Positions 9,511 through 17,822 of a stretch of 64,000 nt of DNA are shown piece after piece. The notes under the pieces were generated by a model. It searched no databases, was not told the origin of the DNA, and saw only the letters and a list, made by a program, of their open reading frames with translations. Position 1 is the first letter of the stretch, and each line of letters begins with the position of its first letter. The DNA is from RZYX01 sp036654375 (GTDB taxonomy: Bacteria; Bacillota; Clostridia; Oscillospirales; Acutalibacteraceae), in the NCBI GenBank assembly GCA_036654375.1, contig JAVVSD010000002.1, positions 1 to 64,000 on the forward strand, written 5' to 3'. Made by a program: the position numbers and the translations under genes.

Positions 9511-10551
9511 ATGGACAACACAAAAAAATTTGAACAAGCTGTTTCTTGCATATCACCAAAAATAAGGTCGCTGTTATTAAGCCTTTCAATTGAAATAAAA
9601 GAGCAAACGCAAGAAGTAAGATTAAGAGGCGACAGACCTATTGTAATTGTTGGAAAATATGGAACGAGATTTTTAAGTGGGTTAGGCAGAGAGTCACTTA
9701 TTTGCACACAAAGCTCATTAAAAATATCAACAGCTGAGCTTATAGACACCTTTAATAGGATATGTGGATATTCAGTACATAGCAATCAAGATAGCATTTT
9801 AAATGGATACATAACAATTGAGGGTGGTCACAGAGCAGGCATATGTGGAACAGGAGTTTTTGAAAACAATAAAATTTCTGCCGTTAGAGATGTTGCATCA
9901 ATTAACTTAAGAATAGCTGGTGAACACTTTGGAGCGGCAGACGAAATAATTTGCAGGCTATTTTCAAATGGACTAAAAAGCGTAATTATTGCTGGGGCTC
10001 CATCGACTGGTAAGACGACAATATTAAGAGATATGGCGCGTCAAATTTCTGGCGGGTCGCTTGCAAATTATTATAAAACTGTAATTATAGACGAACGCAG
10101 AGAGATAGCGGCAACTAAAAATGGAGTTCCACAAAATGATGTTGGTATTAATTGCGATGTGCTTGATATGTTTCCAAAGGGGCAGGGAATTCTCACAGCT
10201 TTAAGGTCCATGTCACCACAGATAATTATATGTGATGAAATTGGAGCAATGAATGATGCCACAGCTATAGATGAAGGAATTAATTCTGGTGTGGAGTTTG
10301 CAGTAAGTGTACATGCTTCGACATTTGATGAAATAGTCAAAAGGCCACAAATTAAAAGGCTGCTGGATAGTGGGGCATTTGACTATGTTGTTTTACTTAA
10401 AAGTGGCTCAGCCCCTGGGACAATACAAAAAATATATGAAGTGGGCGATTTAGAAAATGAAGTATGTAGCAATAACGTTTATTATGATTTTTTGCACTGC
10501 AACGGGAAGGTATTTAAGCCAAAGATTATATCAAAGGACAAAACTCCTTGA
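9511..10551 (+). CDS. spoIIIAA: Stage III sporulation protein AA (mother-cell ATPase)
   Basis: ATPase of the SpoIIIA-SpoIIQ channel that links mother cell and forespore; related to secretion ATPases of the type II/IV systems. 346 residues with Walker A GAPSTGKTT (about 161-169), Walker B-like IIICDEIG, and the conserved RDERREIA-like IDERREIAA segment. ATG 9511 is chosen because AAGGTG lies 6 nt upstream; the GTG at 9502 is part of that site. First gene of an eight-gene operon expected to be sigma-E dependent in known sporulators. Its last 95 nt overlap spoIIIAB in another frame. Confidence 0.97.
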   Translation: MDNTKKFEQAVSCISPKIRSLLLSLSIEIKEQTQEVRLRGDRPIVIVGKYGTRFLSGLGRESLICTQSSLKISTAELIDTFNRICGYSVHSNQDSILNGYITIEGGHRAGICGTGVFENNKISAVRDVASINLRIAGEHFGAADEIICRLFSNGLKSVIIAGAPSTGKTTILRDMARQISGGSLANYYKTVIIDERREIAATKNGVPQNDVGINCDVLDMFPKGQGILTALRSMSPQIIICDEIGAMNDATAIDEGINSGVEFAVSVHASTFDEIVKRPQIKRLLDSGAFDYVVLLKSGSAPGTIQKIYEVGDLENEVCSNNVYYDFLHCNGKVFKPKIISKDKTP

Positions 10552-10966
10552 GCAGTCAATTTCAATGATATACACAATTAAAACGAATATGGAATATTGC
10601 AACACACCTGTTGCAGAGATGCTTGAAAAATTAAGCAGTACAAATGGGGTAGAGAAACTTGGATTTATTAAAAACTGTCGTGAACGATGTAAGGAAGGAG
10701 TCGAGTTTCCAGTAGCTTGGGATAAAAGTATAAAAAATAGCACATATATTAATTCATTGCAAAAAGGTGATATAGAGTTGCTTCTGGAATTTGGAAAGTC
10801 ACTTGGAACAACGGATTTGAACGGTCAGCTAAACATTTGCAACTTTTATACAAATCAATTATCACAAAAGCAAAATGAAGCCAGAGAGCGATTCAAATCT
10901 TATGGAAAAGTATATTCTTCAATGGGTCTTCTTTTGGGTACGGCAATAGCAATTATTTTATTTTAA
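10457..10966 (+). CDS. spoIIIAB: Stage III sporulation protein AB
   Basis: A 169-residue SpoIIIAB: an N-terminal membrane span (YVAITFIMIFCTATGRYL), an alpha-helical body like type II secretion GspF subunits, and a second hydrophobic segment at the C-terminus (SMGLLLGTAIAIILF). It is proposed to anchor the ATPase SpoIIIAA. The reading frame begins 95 nt before the spoIIIAA stop. The N-terminus matches the family's usual membrane-anchor layout, so the overlap seems genuine. The upstream ribosome-binding site is weak; an internal ATG at 10484 would delete half of the first span, so I keep 10457. Confidence 0.9.
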   Translation: MKYVAITFIMIFCTATGRYLSQRLYQRTKLLEQSISMIYTIKTNMEYCNTPVAEMLEKLSSTNGVEKLGFIKNCRERCKEGVEFPVAWDKSIKNSTYINSLQKGDIELLLEFGKSLGTTDLNGQLNICNFYTNQLSQKQNEARERFKSYGKVYSSMGLLLGTAIAIILF

Positions 10967-10989
10967 ATGTTCTGAGGAGGATTAACATT

Positions 10990-11199
10990 ATGGAAGTTGA
11001 TTTGATATTTAAAATTGCAGCGATTGGAATCATTGTTGCGGTACTTAATATGATTCTTGCTCGTTCAGAAAGAGAAGAATATGCAATGATAATTACAATT
11101 TCAGGAATTATAATCTCTCTTATGATGCTGATACCACAAATTATAAGTCTTTTTGAATATACAAAGGATGTGTTCAGTTTAGGACTATGGATATTATAA
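10990..11199 (+). CDS. spoIIIAC: Stage III sporulation protein AC
   Basis: A 69-residue protein with two membrane spans (about residues 6-24 and 33-53), the usual size and layout of SpoIIIAC. It contains the conserved hydrophobic IAAIGIIVAVLNMIL and the loop ARSEREEYA. Together with SpoIIIAD it forms part of the membrane base of the sporulation channel. A GAGGAGG site precedes ATG 10990. Its end overlaps the start of spoIIIAD by 13 nt. Confidence 0.95.
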   Translation: MEVDLIFKIAAIGIIVAVLNMILARSEREEYAMIITISGIIISLMMLIPQIISLFEYTKDVFSLGLWIL

Positions 11200-11576
11200 A
11201 AATAACAATATTTGTAATAATACTCACTATTTTAATAGTTGTTATAAGAGAGTTTAAGCCCGAGTTTGCTGTTGTTATTCAAATTGGTGCAATTGGTGTT
11301 ATTGCATTTTTGATAATGTCTTCGCTTGGAGGATTATTAAAAACAACGCTAAATATTGCTGAAATGTCTTTGCTTAATTCAGAGTTTTTCCTTTTGATGA
11401 TAAAAGCTTTAGGAATAGCAATAGTAACACAGATTGCAACGGGAATTTGTGATGACAGTGACAATAAAACACTTGCATTTGGAGTGGAACTTGCAGGAAA
11501 AGTAACAATTCTTGCAATGTGTATTCCTATGATAAAAGCAGTTGCAGGAATAGCAGTCCAGATGATTAAAGGATAG
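11187..11576 (+). CDS. spoIIIAD: Stage III sporulation protein AD
   Basis: A 129-residue polytopic protein with about four hydrophobic spans and the family motif ATGICDDSDNKTLAFGVELAGK (about residues 85-105 region). Channel component beside SpoIIIAC and SpoIIIAE. It overlaps spoIIIAC by 13 nt, which suggests translational coupling, and ends 6 nt before spoIIIAE. Confidence 0.95.
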   Translation: MDIIKITIFVIILTILIVVIREFKPEFAVVIQIGAIGVIAFLIMSSLGGLLKTTLNIAEMSLLNSEFFLLMIKALGIAIVTQIATGICDDSDNKTLAFGVELAGKVTILAMCIPMIKAVAGIAVQMIKG

Positions 11577-11582
11577 ATTAAA

Positions 11583-12710
11583 ATGAAGAGAATTATTTTG
11601 GCTTTAATTATAGTTGTAAATTTTGTTTTACTTTTTTCTGTGAATGTCTTTGCAAAAGATGAAAAAGAATTTATAAAAGAACAATACGAATCATCTGGTG
11701 CACAGGAACTTATTGGTGAGTTGCCCAGTGAAACACAGGGGATGCTAAATTCTCTTGGCATAAAAGAGGTTGAGTTTAATCAGCTTTACAACATTTCTTT
11801 TAAAAATTTTGTTCTTATGTTTAAAAATATTATTCTTGGAGAACTTGAAAATCCGCTAAATTTTGTTGTGATAATGGTTGGAATACTTATTCTTATGTCA
11901 ATTGTTCAAACGATTGTACCGCCCGATGAGAATAAAGCGGTGGATTTAATTTGCTCACTGTTTTTTATAATCGCAGTTCTTGGTTCAATGGTGTCGTTTT
12001 CTTCGTACATAATTACAGCCATAGATGCAAGCAGCAAGTTTATGGTGTCATTCATACCAATCTTTGCCACAGTAATAGCAGTTAGCGGAAATCCTGCGTC
12101 GGCTATAAGCTATAACACTGTTGCATTGGTTATTGCTCAATCTGCTTCAGGATTTACAAGTGTATTTTTAATACCACTTATAGTAATGTTTGTTGCACTT
12201 AGTATTGCTGCATCTGTGTCACCAGCTTTAAAAATGGACGGACTTTTAGATATGCTAAAGAAAACAATTCTTTGGCTGCTAACAGCAGTATGTACAATAT
12301 TTACAGGATTTTTATCACTTAAAGATATTCTTGTAAGCTCTGCGGATACAGTGGCGGTAAAAAGTGGGAAGGCGTTAGTGGGAACACTTGTTCCGATAAT
12401 TGGAAACTCACTTTCCGATGCATACTGCTCAATTCTGGGAAGTATGTCTATGCTAAAAAATGCAATAGGTGCCTTTGGGATACTTGCAGTTGGTTTAATA
12501 AATATACCAGTACTTGTACAAGCAGGAATGTGGATTTTTGCAATAGCTCTAACTTCATTTGCCGCAGAAGCAATGGGACAAAATAATTGTTCTCATTTGC
12601 TTAAAAATATAAACTCAACGAATATTATTATGGTTGCTGTGCTTGTATTTAATTTAGTCTTGATAATGATTTCAACAGCGTTGGTAATGGTGTTCAAATC
12701 TTCTGTTTAA
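11583..12710 (+). CDS. spoIIIAE: Stage III sporulation protein AE
   Basis: A 375-residue membrane protein with an N-terminal signal sequence (basic MKR, then a hydrophobic run ending near VFA, about residue 24), an extracytoplasmic region of about 70 residues, then seven or eight membrane spans. The layout and length agree with SpoIIIAE, the largest membrane subunit of the SpoIIIA complex. It is the fifth gene of the operon. I see no frame damage. Confidence 0.95.
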   Translation: MKRIILALIIVVNFVLLFSVNVFAKDEKEFIKEQYESSGAQELIGELPSETQGMLNSLGIKEVEFNQLYNISFKNFVLMFKNIILGELENPLNFVVIMVGILILMSIVQTIVPPDENKAVDLICSLFFIIAVLGSMVSFSSYIITAIDASSKFMVSFIPIFATVIAVSGNPASAISYNTVALVIAQSASGFTSVFLIPLIVMFVALSIAASVSPALKMDGLLDMLKKTILWLLTAVCTIFTGFLSLKDILVSSADTVAVKSGKALVGTLVPIIGNSLSDAYCSILGSMSMLKNAIGAFGILAVGLINIPVLVQAGMWIFAIALTSFAAEAMGQNNCSHLLKNINSTNIIMVAVLVFNLVLIMISTALVMVFKSSV

Positions 12711-12724
12711 GGCGGTGAAAACAC

Positions 12725-13228
12725 ATGGATATATTACGCCAATGGGCAATATGTATAACGGTTTCTTCTTTAGTCGGAGCAATTATTTATGCTCTGTCAC
12801 CAAAGGGAAATATTCAAAGAGCAATGCAGGTTATAATTTCTGTGTTTTTTATTTGTGCGATTCTTTCGCCTTTTATGAATGGAGAAATCTTCGATTTTAA
12901 CTTTAAAGCTGTGGACTTAGTTGCAACAAACACAGACCAAAAAGATGAACTTAGTAAAAATATTAATGCTCAGATGATGGACATTTCTAAAAATATGGCA
13001 GAAGAACAAGCAAAATCAATTTTATATGCCCACCAAATTTATAACGGACAAATTTATTTATATATGGATATTGGCGACAAAGGCAGCATATTTATTAAAG
13101 CAATGACAATAAAATTACCGTCAAAGGATATGCATAAAAAACAAGAAATTATTGATTCTATTTCTACTCAATTTGGAATTGAATCAAAAATATTAACAAT
13201 AATGGAGACGAAAGATAATGAAGGATAA
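12725..13228 (+). CDS. spoIIIAF: Stage III sporulation protein AF
   Basis: A 167-residue SpoIIIAF with two N-terminal membrane spans (about residues 9-27 and 36-52) and a soluble alpha/beta ring-building-motif domain at the C-terminus. AAGGCGGTG precedes ATG 12725. In the family it helps build the ring in the intermembrane space. Its last 11 nt overlap spoIIIAG. Confidence 0.93.
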   Translation: MDILRQWAICITVSSLVGAIIYALSPKGNIQRAMQVIISVFFICAILSPFMNGEIFDFNFKAVDLVATNTDQKDELSKNINAQMMDISKNMAEEQAKSILYAHQIYNGQIYLYMDIGDKGSIFIKAMTIKLPSKDMHKKQEIIDSISTQFGIESKILTIMETKDNEG

Positions 13229-13808
13229 GGTGGATTTAAAAGAACTGATAATTCGTATAAAATCAGACAAAAAATTGCTTGTCATACTTGGTATTGGGCT
13301 TTTGGGAATGGTGATGTTGCTTTTTTCAGAGCTGTTTGGTGGTGAAAATGATGCTCCAAAATCGAAGCAAAAACAAGTTGAGTATGGCAATCAATATACA
13401 TATGAACAAAATTATAAAGTTCAAGTTCAAGATGACCTAAAAAAATTAATTTCATCTATAGATGGTGCAGGTAGAACGAAGGTAATGGTCACACTTGACA
13501 GTGGCTCAAAGTCAATTTATGCGGTTGATGAAAATGTAAAAGAAAACAGTGATTCAGAAAATAAGGACAGTGAATACAGCAAGACTTCTGACTATAGCAG
13601 GGATACAAAGCATATTATTGTAAATTCAGCGGATAAGAATGAAGACGGGCTTGTGATTGAAATAATTCAACCACAGATAAGAGGAGTTGCAATAGTTTGT
13701 GAAGGTGCATCTTCAGCTGTTGTTCGTCAAAATATTTCGGATACCGTAACGGCAGTTTTAAATATAAGCTCAACTCGAGTATGTATAACTAAAATGACTA
13801 ATGATTAA
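13218..13808 (+). CDS. spoIIIAG: Stage III sporulation protein AG
   Basis: A 196-residue protein: cytosolic N-terminus, one membrane span (about residues 20-37, LLVILGIGLLGMVMLLFS), then an extracytoplasmic ring domain with a long charged insert (about 95-125, rich in Ser, Glu, Asp). SpoIIIAG is known to form a large ring resembling those of secretion systems. The family segment LKKLISSIDGAGRTKVMVTL is recognisable at about residues 75-94. Start overlaps spoIIIAF by 11 nt. Confidence 0.94.
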   Translation: MKDKVDLKELIIRIKSDKKLLVILGIGLLGMVMLLFSELFGGENDAPKSKQKQVEYGNQYTYEQNYKVQVQDDLKKLISSIDGAGRTKVMVTLDSGSKSIYAVDENVKENSDSENKDSEYSKTSDYSRDTKHIIVNSADKNEDGLVIEIIQPQIRGVAIVCEGASSAVVRQNISDTVTAVLNISSTRVCITKMTND

Positions 13809-13823
13809 ATAGGAGGCATAGCT

Positions 13824-14390
13824 ATGGGAATGGTAATTAAAAGAAGACAATTGGTAATGGCAACGATGGTTGTGGCGCTTGGTGCAGCCGTATTTGTGAA
13901 TTGGTATTTTACAAAACCAAACTTGCAGACAGGAGAGGCTGTTAAAACAGGAGAAGTTGCAACTCAAAAATCAAACACAGTTAATCTTGGCGATTCCGAG
14001 TTGGTAAATGGTACAACTAAGGCACCAGCAAACAAAAATGCAAAAGAATATTTTGCACAGTCAAAGCTTAACAGAAATACAGCACATGACAAATCGCTTG
14101 AAACGCTAAATTCTGTTATCGGTAATAAAAATTCTTCTAAAAGTGCGGTAGATGCCGCAAGTGCAGAGCTTACAAAGCTTGCGGATACAATAAAAAAAGA
14201 GGCAGATATTGAAAATCTCATAAAAGCTAAAATAAGCGGTGACTGTATAGTTATACTAAATGGTACAAAAGCAGAAGTAATAGTTCAAAAAGATACATTA
14301 AACGATAATGTAATTATACAAATAAAGGAAATAATAATTAATCAATGTGATATTACTGCGGATAATATAACGATTATTGAAGCAAAATAA
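13824..14390 (+). CDS. spoIIIAH: Stage III sporulation protein AH
   Basis: A 188-residue single-pass protein; basic N-terminus (KRRQ), one span (about 11-27), then a linker and a C-terminal ring domain (about 80-188). In sporulators it binds forespore SpoIIQ across the intermembrane space. The conserved FVNWYFTK after the span is present. GGAGGC lies before ATG 13824. Last gene of the spoIIIA operon; an AT-only hairpin follows. Confidence 0.94.
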   Translation: MGMVIKRRQLVMATMVVALGAAVFVNWYFTKPNLQTGEAVKTGEVATQKSNTVNLGDSELVNGTTKAPANKNAKEYFAQSKLNRNTAHDKSLETLNSVIGNKNSSKSAVDAASAELTKLADTIKKEADIENLIKAKISGDCIVILNGTKAEVIVQKDTLNDNVIIQIKEIIINQCDITADNITIIEAK

Positions 14391-14428
14391 TATAAAATAG
14401 TTGTTTCTTGTTGAGATTGTGTTATAAT

Positions 14429-14460
14429 AATAAAAAACTTATAATGTATTGTTTTTTATT
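14429..14460 (+). terminator. Weak AT-rich hairpin after spoIIIAH
   Basis: Ten-base arms AATAAAAAAC and GTTTTTTATT pair around a 12-nt loop. There is no GC core, so it may be only a weak terminator. The remaining intergenic stretch to 14553 shows no ORF; it contains a short TGGTG/CACCA inverted repeat (14509-14530) of unknown meaning. Confidence 0.35.
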
Positions 14461-14553
14461 CTATAACCATGAGCATTCAGTGTAATGTTAATCGTTTATA
14501 TCAATAAAATGGTGGGTCTATTGTTCACCAATGGAAAACAACATTCAAAGTCT

Positions 14554-14582
14554 TTGATTTTGCCACCCATTTATGTTATAAT
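14554..14582 (+). promoter_or_regulatory. Sigma-A promoter of the asp23-nusB operon
   Basis: TTGATT, 17 nt, TATAAT; a near-consensus vegetative promoter 33 nt upstream of the asp23 start codon. Confidence 0.75.
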
Positions 14583-14614
14583 AAAGTATAATTTTGTTAA
14601 AGGGGAACCTTCAA

Positions 14615-14992
14615 ATGGATGAAATAAGAAATGATGAATTAACCAGTGGTCTTGTCATTTCAGAAGAAGTTATTGCATCAATTGCAATGAGTGCTGCTGA
14701 AGATGTCGAAGGTGTAAGCAGTTTTGCAACTCGTCCAACTGATGTCCAGACTGTTTTTAAAGTCGGTGGAAAGTCCTTAAAACATGTCAAAGTAACTACG
14801 ATTGATAACGAAATTAAATTGCATTTGTTTATTAATATTGCGAATAATGCAAAAATACCAGTCGTTTGTTCTGCGGTTCAGCACGCGGTTAAAAATGCAG
14901 TCCAGTCCATGACCGGTAGAATTGTTACAAAAGTAAATGTTAGCATTGCTGGGATTGATTTTAATGAACCTACAGAATTACAAAAACAGTAA
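14615..14992 (+). CDS. Asp23/Gls24 family envelope protein (YqhY-like)
   Basis: A 125-residue Asp23/Gls24 (DUF322) protein. The family signature is visible: EEVIASIAMSAAEDVEGV near the N-terminus and the C-terminal pattern ending in NVSIAGIDF. Position next to nusB is the YqhY position of Bacillus and Clostridia, where it is thought to tune acetyl-CoA carboxylase; no acc genes are in this window. ATG 14615 is chosen because AGGGGA lies 8 nt upstream; upstream TTG at 14594 is unsupported. Confidence 0.9.
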   Translation: MDEIRNDELTSGLVISEEVIASIAMSAAEDVEGVSSFATRPTDVQTVFKVGGKSLKHVKVTTIDNEIKLHLFINIANNAKIPVVCSAVQHAVKNAVQSMTGRIVTKVNVSIAGIDFNEPTELQKQ

Positions 14993-14999
14993 CATCTTT

Positions 15000-15040
15000 G
15001 CCCTCCGCTTTGCCAATTGTGGAGGGCTTGATTTATTATT
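15000..15040 (+). terminator. Hairpin between asp23 and nusB (partial terminator)
   Basis: GCCCTCC pairs with GGAGGGC around a 14-nt loop, followed by a T-rich run. Since the downstream genes have no clear separate promoter, it may act as an attenuator that lowers expression of nusB onward. Confidence 0.55.
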
Positions 15041-15057
15041 TCAGGAGGACAAGCCTA

Positions 15058-15459
15058 ATGAATAGAAGACAGGAAAGAGAACAGGCATTTATACTTATTT
15101 TTGAAAAACTATTCAGACCAGATATTGATATGAATACAATTATTGAGATGGCTGAAGAATCAGAATTTATGGTGCCAAGTGAGTTTGCAAAGAATCTTTC
15201 AAAGATTGTTGATGAAAATAAAGTAACAATTGATCAAAATGTTCAATCAGTATCAATTGGCTGGAATACATCAAGAATGTCTAAGGTTGCACTTGCAATC
15301 ATTAGACTTGCGATAGCTGAGATGAGATATATTGAAGATATTCCTGTTAGCGTATCAATAAATGAAGCTGTTGAGCTTACAAAAAAATATGCAAGTAGTG
15401 AAGATGCCTCATTTGTAAATGGCGTGCTTGGCACAATAGCCAGGCAGACAGAGAATTAA
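15058..15459 (+). CDS. nusB: Transcription antitermination factor NusB
   Basis: A 133-residue NusB. Family features: N-terminal RRQEREQAFILIFE and C-terminal SINEAVELTKKYASSEDASFVNGVLG (the latter is the RNA-binding/dimer helix region, about 100-125). NusB with NusE promotes antitermination of rRNA transcription. AGGAGG is 10 nt before ATG 15058; a longer frame from 14998 crosses the hairpin and is rejected. Confidence 0.95.
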   Translation: MNRRQEREQAFILIFEKLFRPDIDMNTIIEMAEESEFMVPSEFAKNLSKIVDENKVTIDQNVQSVSIGWNTSRMSKVALAIIRLAIAEMRYIEDIPVSVSINEAVELTKKYASSEDASFVNGVLGTIARQTEN

Positions 15460-15461
15460 AT

Positions 15462-16415
15462 ATGAGTATTTATCTTGGTATAGATACCAGTAATTACACT
15501 ACATCAATTGCATTATATGATTCTGAACAAAACAGAATAGAACATATTAAAAAATTGCTTCCAGTAAAAAAAGGTGAGTGTGGAATAAGGCAAAATGATG
15601 CAGTGTTTCACCACAATGTTGCATTGCCACAGCTTGCACAGGAACTTTTTTCAAATACAAGCTTTAATGCTCCTATAAAGTGTGTTGGAGTTTCAGCCTA
15701 TCCAAGATGTGTTGAAGGCTCATATATGCCATGCTTTCTGGCTGGAGTAAGTGCAGCTAAAACAACAGCAGTAGCAATCGGCACATCATGCTGTGAGTTT
15801 TCTCACCAGCAAGGTCACATTGTTTCTGCACTTTATTCATGTGGAAGACTTGATTTGCTTAAAAATGAGTTCATCGCTTTTCATCTTTCGGGTGGCACAA
15901 CGGAAGTGTTGCTGGTAACTCCGAGTAAAGATAATATTATTGATACAAAAATAATTGCAGAGTCCTCGGACTTAAAAGCAGGACAGGCTATTGACAGAGT
16001 TGGAATAATGCTTGGTCTTAATTTCCCAGCTGGAATGGAACTTGACAAGCTTGCAACACAAAGCAAGAAAGATTTTAAAATAAAGCCCTCAGTAAAGGAA
16101 CTTTCTTGTAGCTTTTCAGGCGTGGAAAACAAATGTAAAAAAATGATTTCTGACGGCGAAATGCCTTGTGACATAGCACGGTATTGCATTGAATATATTT
16201 ATGCAACACTTGATGTTATAACAGGCAAGCTTGTTAGTGAATATAAAAGCTTTTCTTTGGTCTTTTCTGGTGGGGTAATGTCTAACTCAATAATAAGAGA
16301 TAGAATGAGTAAAAAATATAATGCCCTTTTTGCAAAACCTGAATTTTCAAGTGACAATGCTGCAGGCATTGCAATCTTAACAAGTATGAAGGACAATAAT
16401 TATGAAATCTCCTGA
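15462..16415 (+). CDS. TsaD/Kae1-like (peptidase M22 family) paralogue
   Basis: A 317-residue ASKHA-fold protein related to TsaD, the tRNA threonylcarbamoyladenosine synthase subunit. It shows YLGIDTSNYTTSIAL at the N-terminus, the phosphate-loop HLSGGTTEVLLV (about 142-153), a metal-binding-like HQQGH (about 114-118), and VFSGGVMSN (about 269-277). It is shorter than TsaD and diverged, and I think it is the clostridial paralogue found near xseA, not the tRNA modification enzyme itself. Its function is unknown to me. Overlaps xseA by 14 nt. Confidence 0.8.
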   Translation: MSIYLGIDTSNYTTSIALYDSEQNRIEHIKKLLPVKKGECGIRQNDAVFHHNVALPQLAQELFSNTSFNAPIKCVGVSAYPRCVEGSYMPCFLAGVSAAKTTAVAIGTSCCEFSHQQGHIVSALYSCGRLDLLKNEFIAFHLSGGTTEVLLVTPSKDNIIDTKIIAESSDLKAGQAIDRVGIMLGLNFPAGMELDKLATQSKKDFKIKPSVKELSCSFSGVENKCKKMISDGEMPCDIARYCIEYIYATLDVITGKLVSEYKSFSLVFSGGVMSNSIIRDRMSKKYNALFAKPEFSSDNAAGIAILTSMKDNNYEIS

Positions 16416-17610
16416 TGTTTTATCAATTTCTCAACTTAATTTTTATATTAAATCATTGATTGATGAGGATATTAACTTAAAATCAGTTTTTATCCGTGCG
16501 GAGATTTCAAATTTTACAAATCATATAAGAACAGGTCATTTTTATATGACTCTTAAAGATGAAAAATCATCGATAAAAGCAGTGATGTTCAAGTTTAATG
16601 CTCAAAGGCTTAAGTTTTTGCCGGAAAATGGAATGAGCGTTTTAATTAGGGGTAATATATCGGTTTTTGAAAGAGATGGACAGTATCAGCTCTATATTGA
16701 CGATATGCAGCCTGATGGACTTGGCTCATTTAACTTGGCTTTTGAACAACTTAAACAAAGGCTTGCAAAAGAAGGATTATTTGATGAGCAATTTAAAAAG
16801 CCGTTTCCGATTTATCCGGAAAAGATTGGCGTTATAACTTCACCTACAGGTGCTGCTATAAAGGATATTCTAAATGTACTGGAACGACGCTTCCCAAGCG
16901 TTCAAGTTATTGTATATCCTGTTCAGGTGCAAGGTGAACAGGCGCCAATACAAATTGCAACAGCAATAAGGCAAATGAGTGAAGCGGACGCTGCCGATGT
17001 TCTTATAGTTGGTCGAGGTGGTGGCTCAATTGAAGACCTCTGGGCATTTAATGATGAACTGGTAGCAAGAGCTGTATTTAATTGTAATATTCCTATAATC
17101 TCTGCGGTTGGCCACGAAACCGATTTCACAATTTGTGACTTTGTTGCAGATTTCAGAGCTCCTACTCCCTCGGCTGCGGCAGAACTGTCAGTTCCAGACA
17201 GGATTGAGGAACAAAGAAATATACAATTCACAATGAATATGTGCAATAAATTTTTACTTAATATAATTACTACCCAAAGGGCAAATATTGATTTTTTAAT
17301 GTCAAAAAGCTTTATGAAAAGTCCAATGGAGCTTATTAATAACAGAAGATTATTGCTTGATAATTACATTTTTAAACTTTCTGATTCGGTCTTTAAAATA
17401 GTAAATTATAAAAAGTCAAATTTTATTGCAGTAGTTGGAAAGCTTGATGCTCTAAGTCCTCTAAAGGTGTTAACAAGAGGATATGGTATATCAACAAAAA
17501 ACAATAAAATGCTCACATCTGTTAATGATGTTGACATTAATGATAAAATTAAATTAAGACTTTCAGACGGAAATATTGAATGTATAGTAAACGGTGTTGA
17601 AAGGTTGTAA
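16402..17610 (+). CDS. xseA: Exodeoxyribonuclease VII large subunit
   Basis: Catalytic subunit of the single-strand-specific exonuclease VII; 402 residues. N-terminal OB-fold (about 1-100), then the conserved core with GVITSPTGAAIKDI, GRGGGSIEDLWAFN, PIISAVGHETDFTI and RAPTPSAAAE, followed by a coiled coil that binds XseB. Its start lies inside the upstream gene's end; xseB follows after 5 nt. Confidence 0.97.
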   Translation: MKSPDVLSISQLNFYIKSLIDEDINLKSVFIRAEISNFTNHIRTGHFYMTLKDEKSSIKAVMFKFNAQRLKFLPENGMSVLIRGNISVFERDGQYQLYIDDMQPDGLGSFNLAFEQLKQRLAKEGLFDEQFKKPFPIYPEKIGVITSPTGAAIKDILNVLERRFPSVQVIVYPVQVQGEQAPIQIATAIRQMSEADAADVLIVGRGGGSIEDLWAFNDELVARAVFNCNIPIISAVGHETDFTICDFVADFRAPTPSAAAELSVPDRIEEQRNIQFTMNMCNKFLLNIITTQRANIDFLMSKSFMKSPMELINNRRLLLDNYIFKLSDSVFKIVNYKKSNFIAVVGKLDALSPLKVLTRGYGISTKNNKMLTSVNDVDINDKIKLRLSDGNIECIVNGVERL

Positions 17611-17615
17611 TAAAC

Positions 17616-17819
17616 ATGAAAGACATGACATATGAAAAATCAATGACAAGACTTGAAGAAATAGTTAAATCACTTGAGGATGGAACAATGCCTCTTGATA
17701 AATCACTTGAGTTATTTGAAGAAGCGACCAAGTTATCCACATATTGCAATGCTTGTCTTAATGCCGCAGAACTTAAAATTACACAGTTTGTTGGTAGCAA
17801 AGACAGTGAGGAGGAATGA
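17616..17819 (+). CDS. xseB: Exodeoxyribonuclease VII small subunit
   Basis: A 67-residue helical hairpin protein with the family pattern YEKSMTRLEEIVKSLEDG and PLDKSLELFEEA. Binds XseA. ATG 17616 is 5 nt after xseA, and the gene ends 3 nt before ispA. Confidence 0.95.
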   Translation: MKDMTYEKSMTRLEEIVKSLEDGTMPLDKSLELFEEATKLSTYCNACLNAAELKITQFVGSKDSEEE

Positions 17820-17822
17820 TTT

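Noticed and set aside
10457..10483. Alternative spoIIIAB start at ATG 10484
   Set aside because: It would remove half of the first membrane span that the family keeps, so the longer form was retained, with the overlap flagged.
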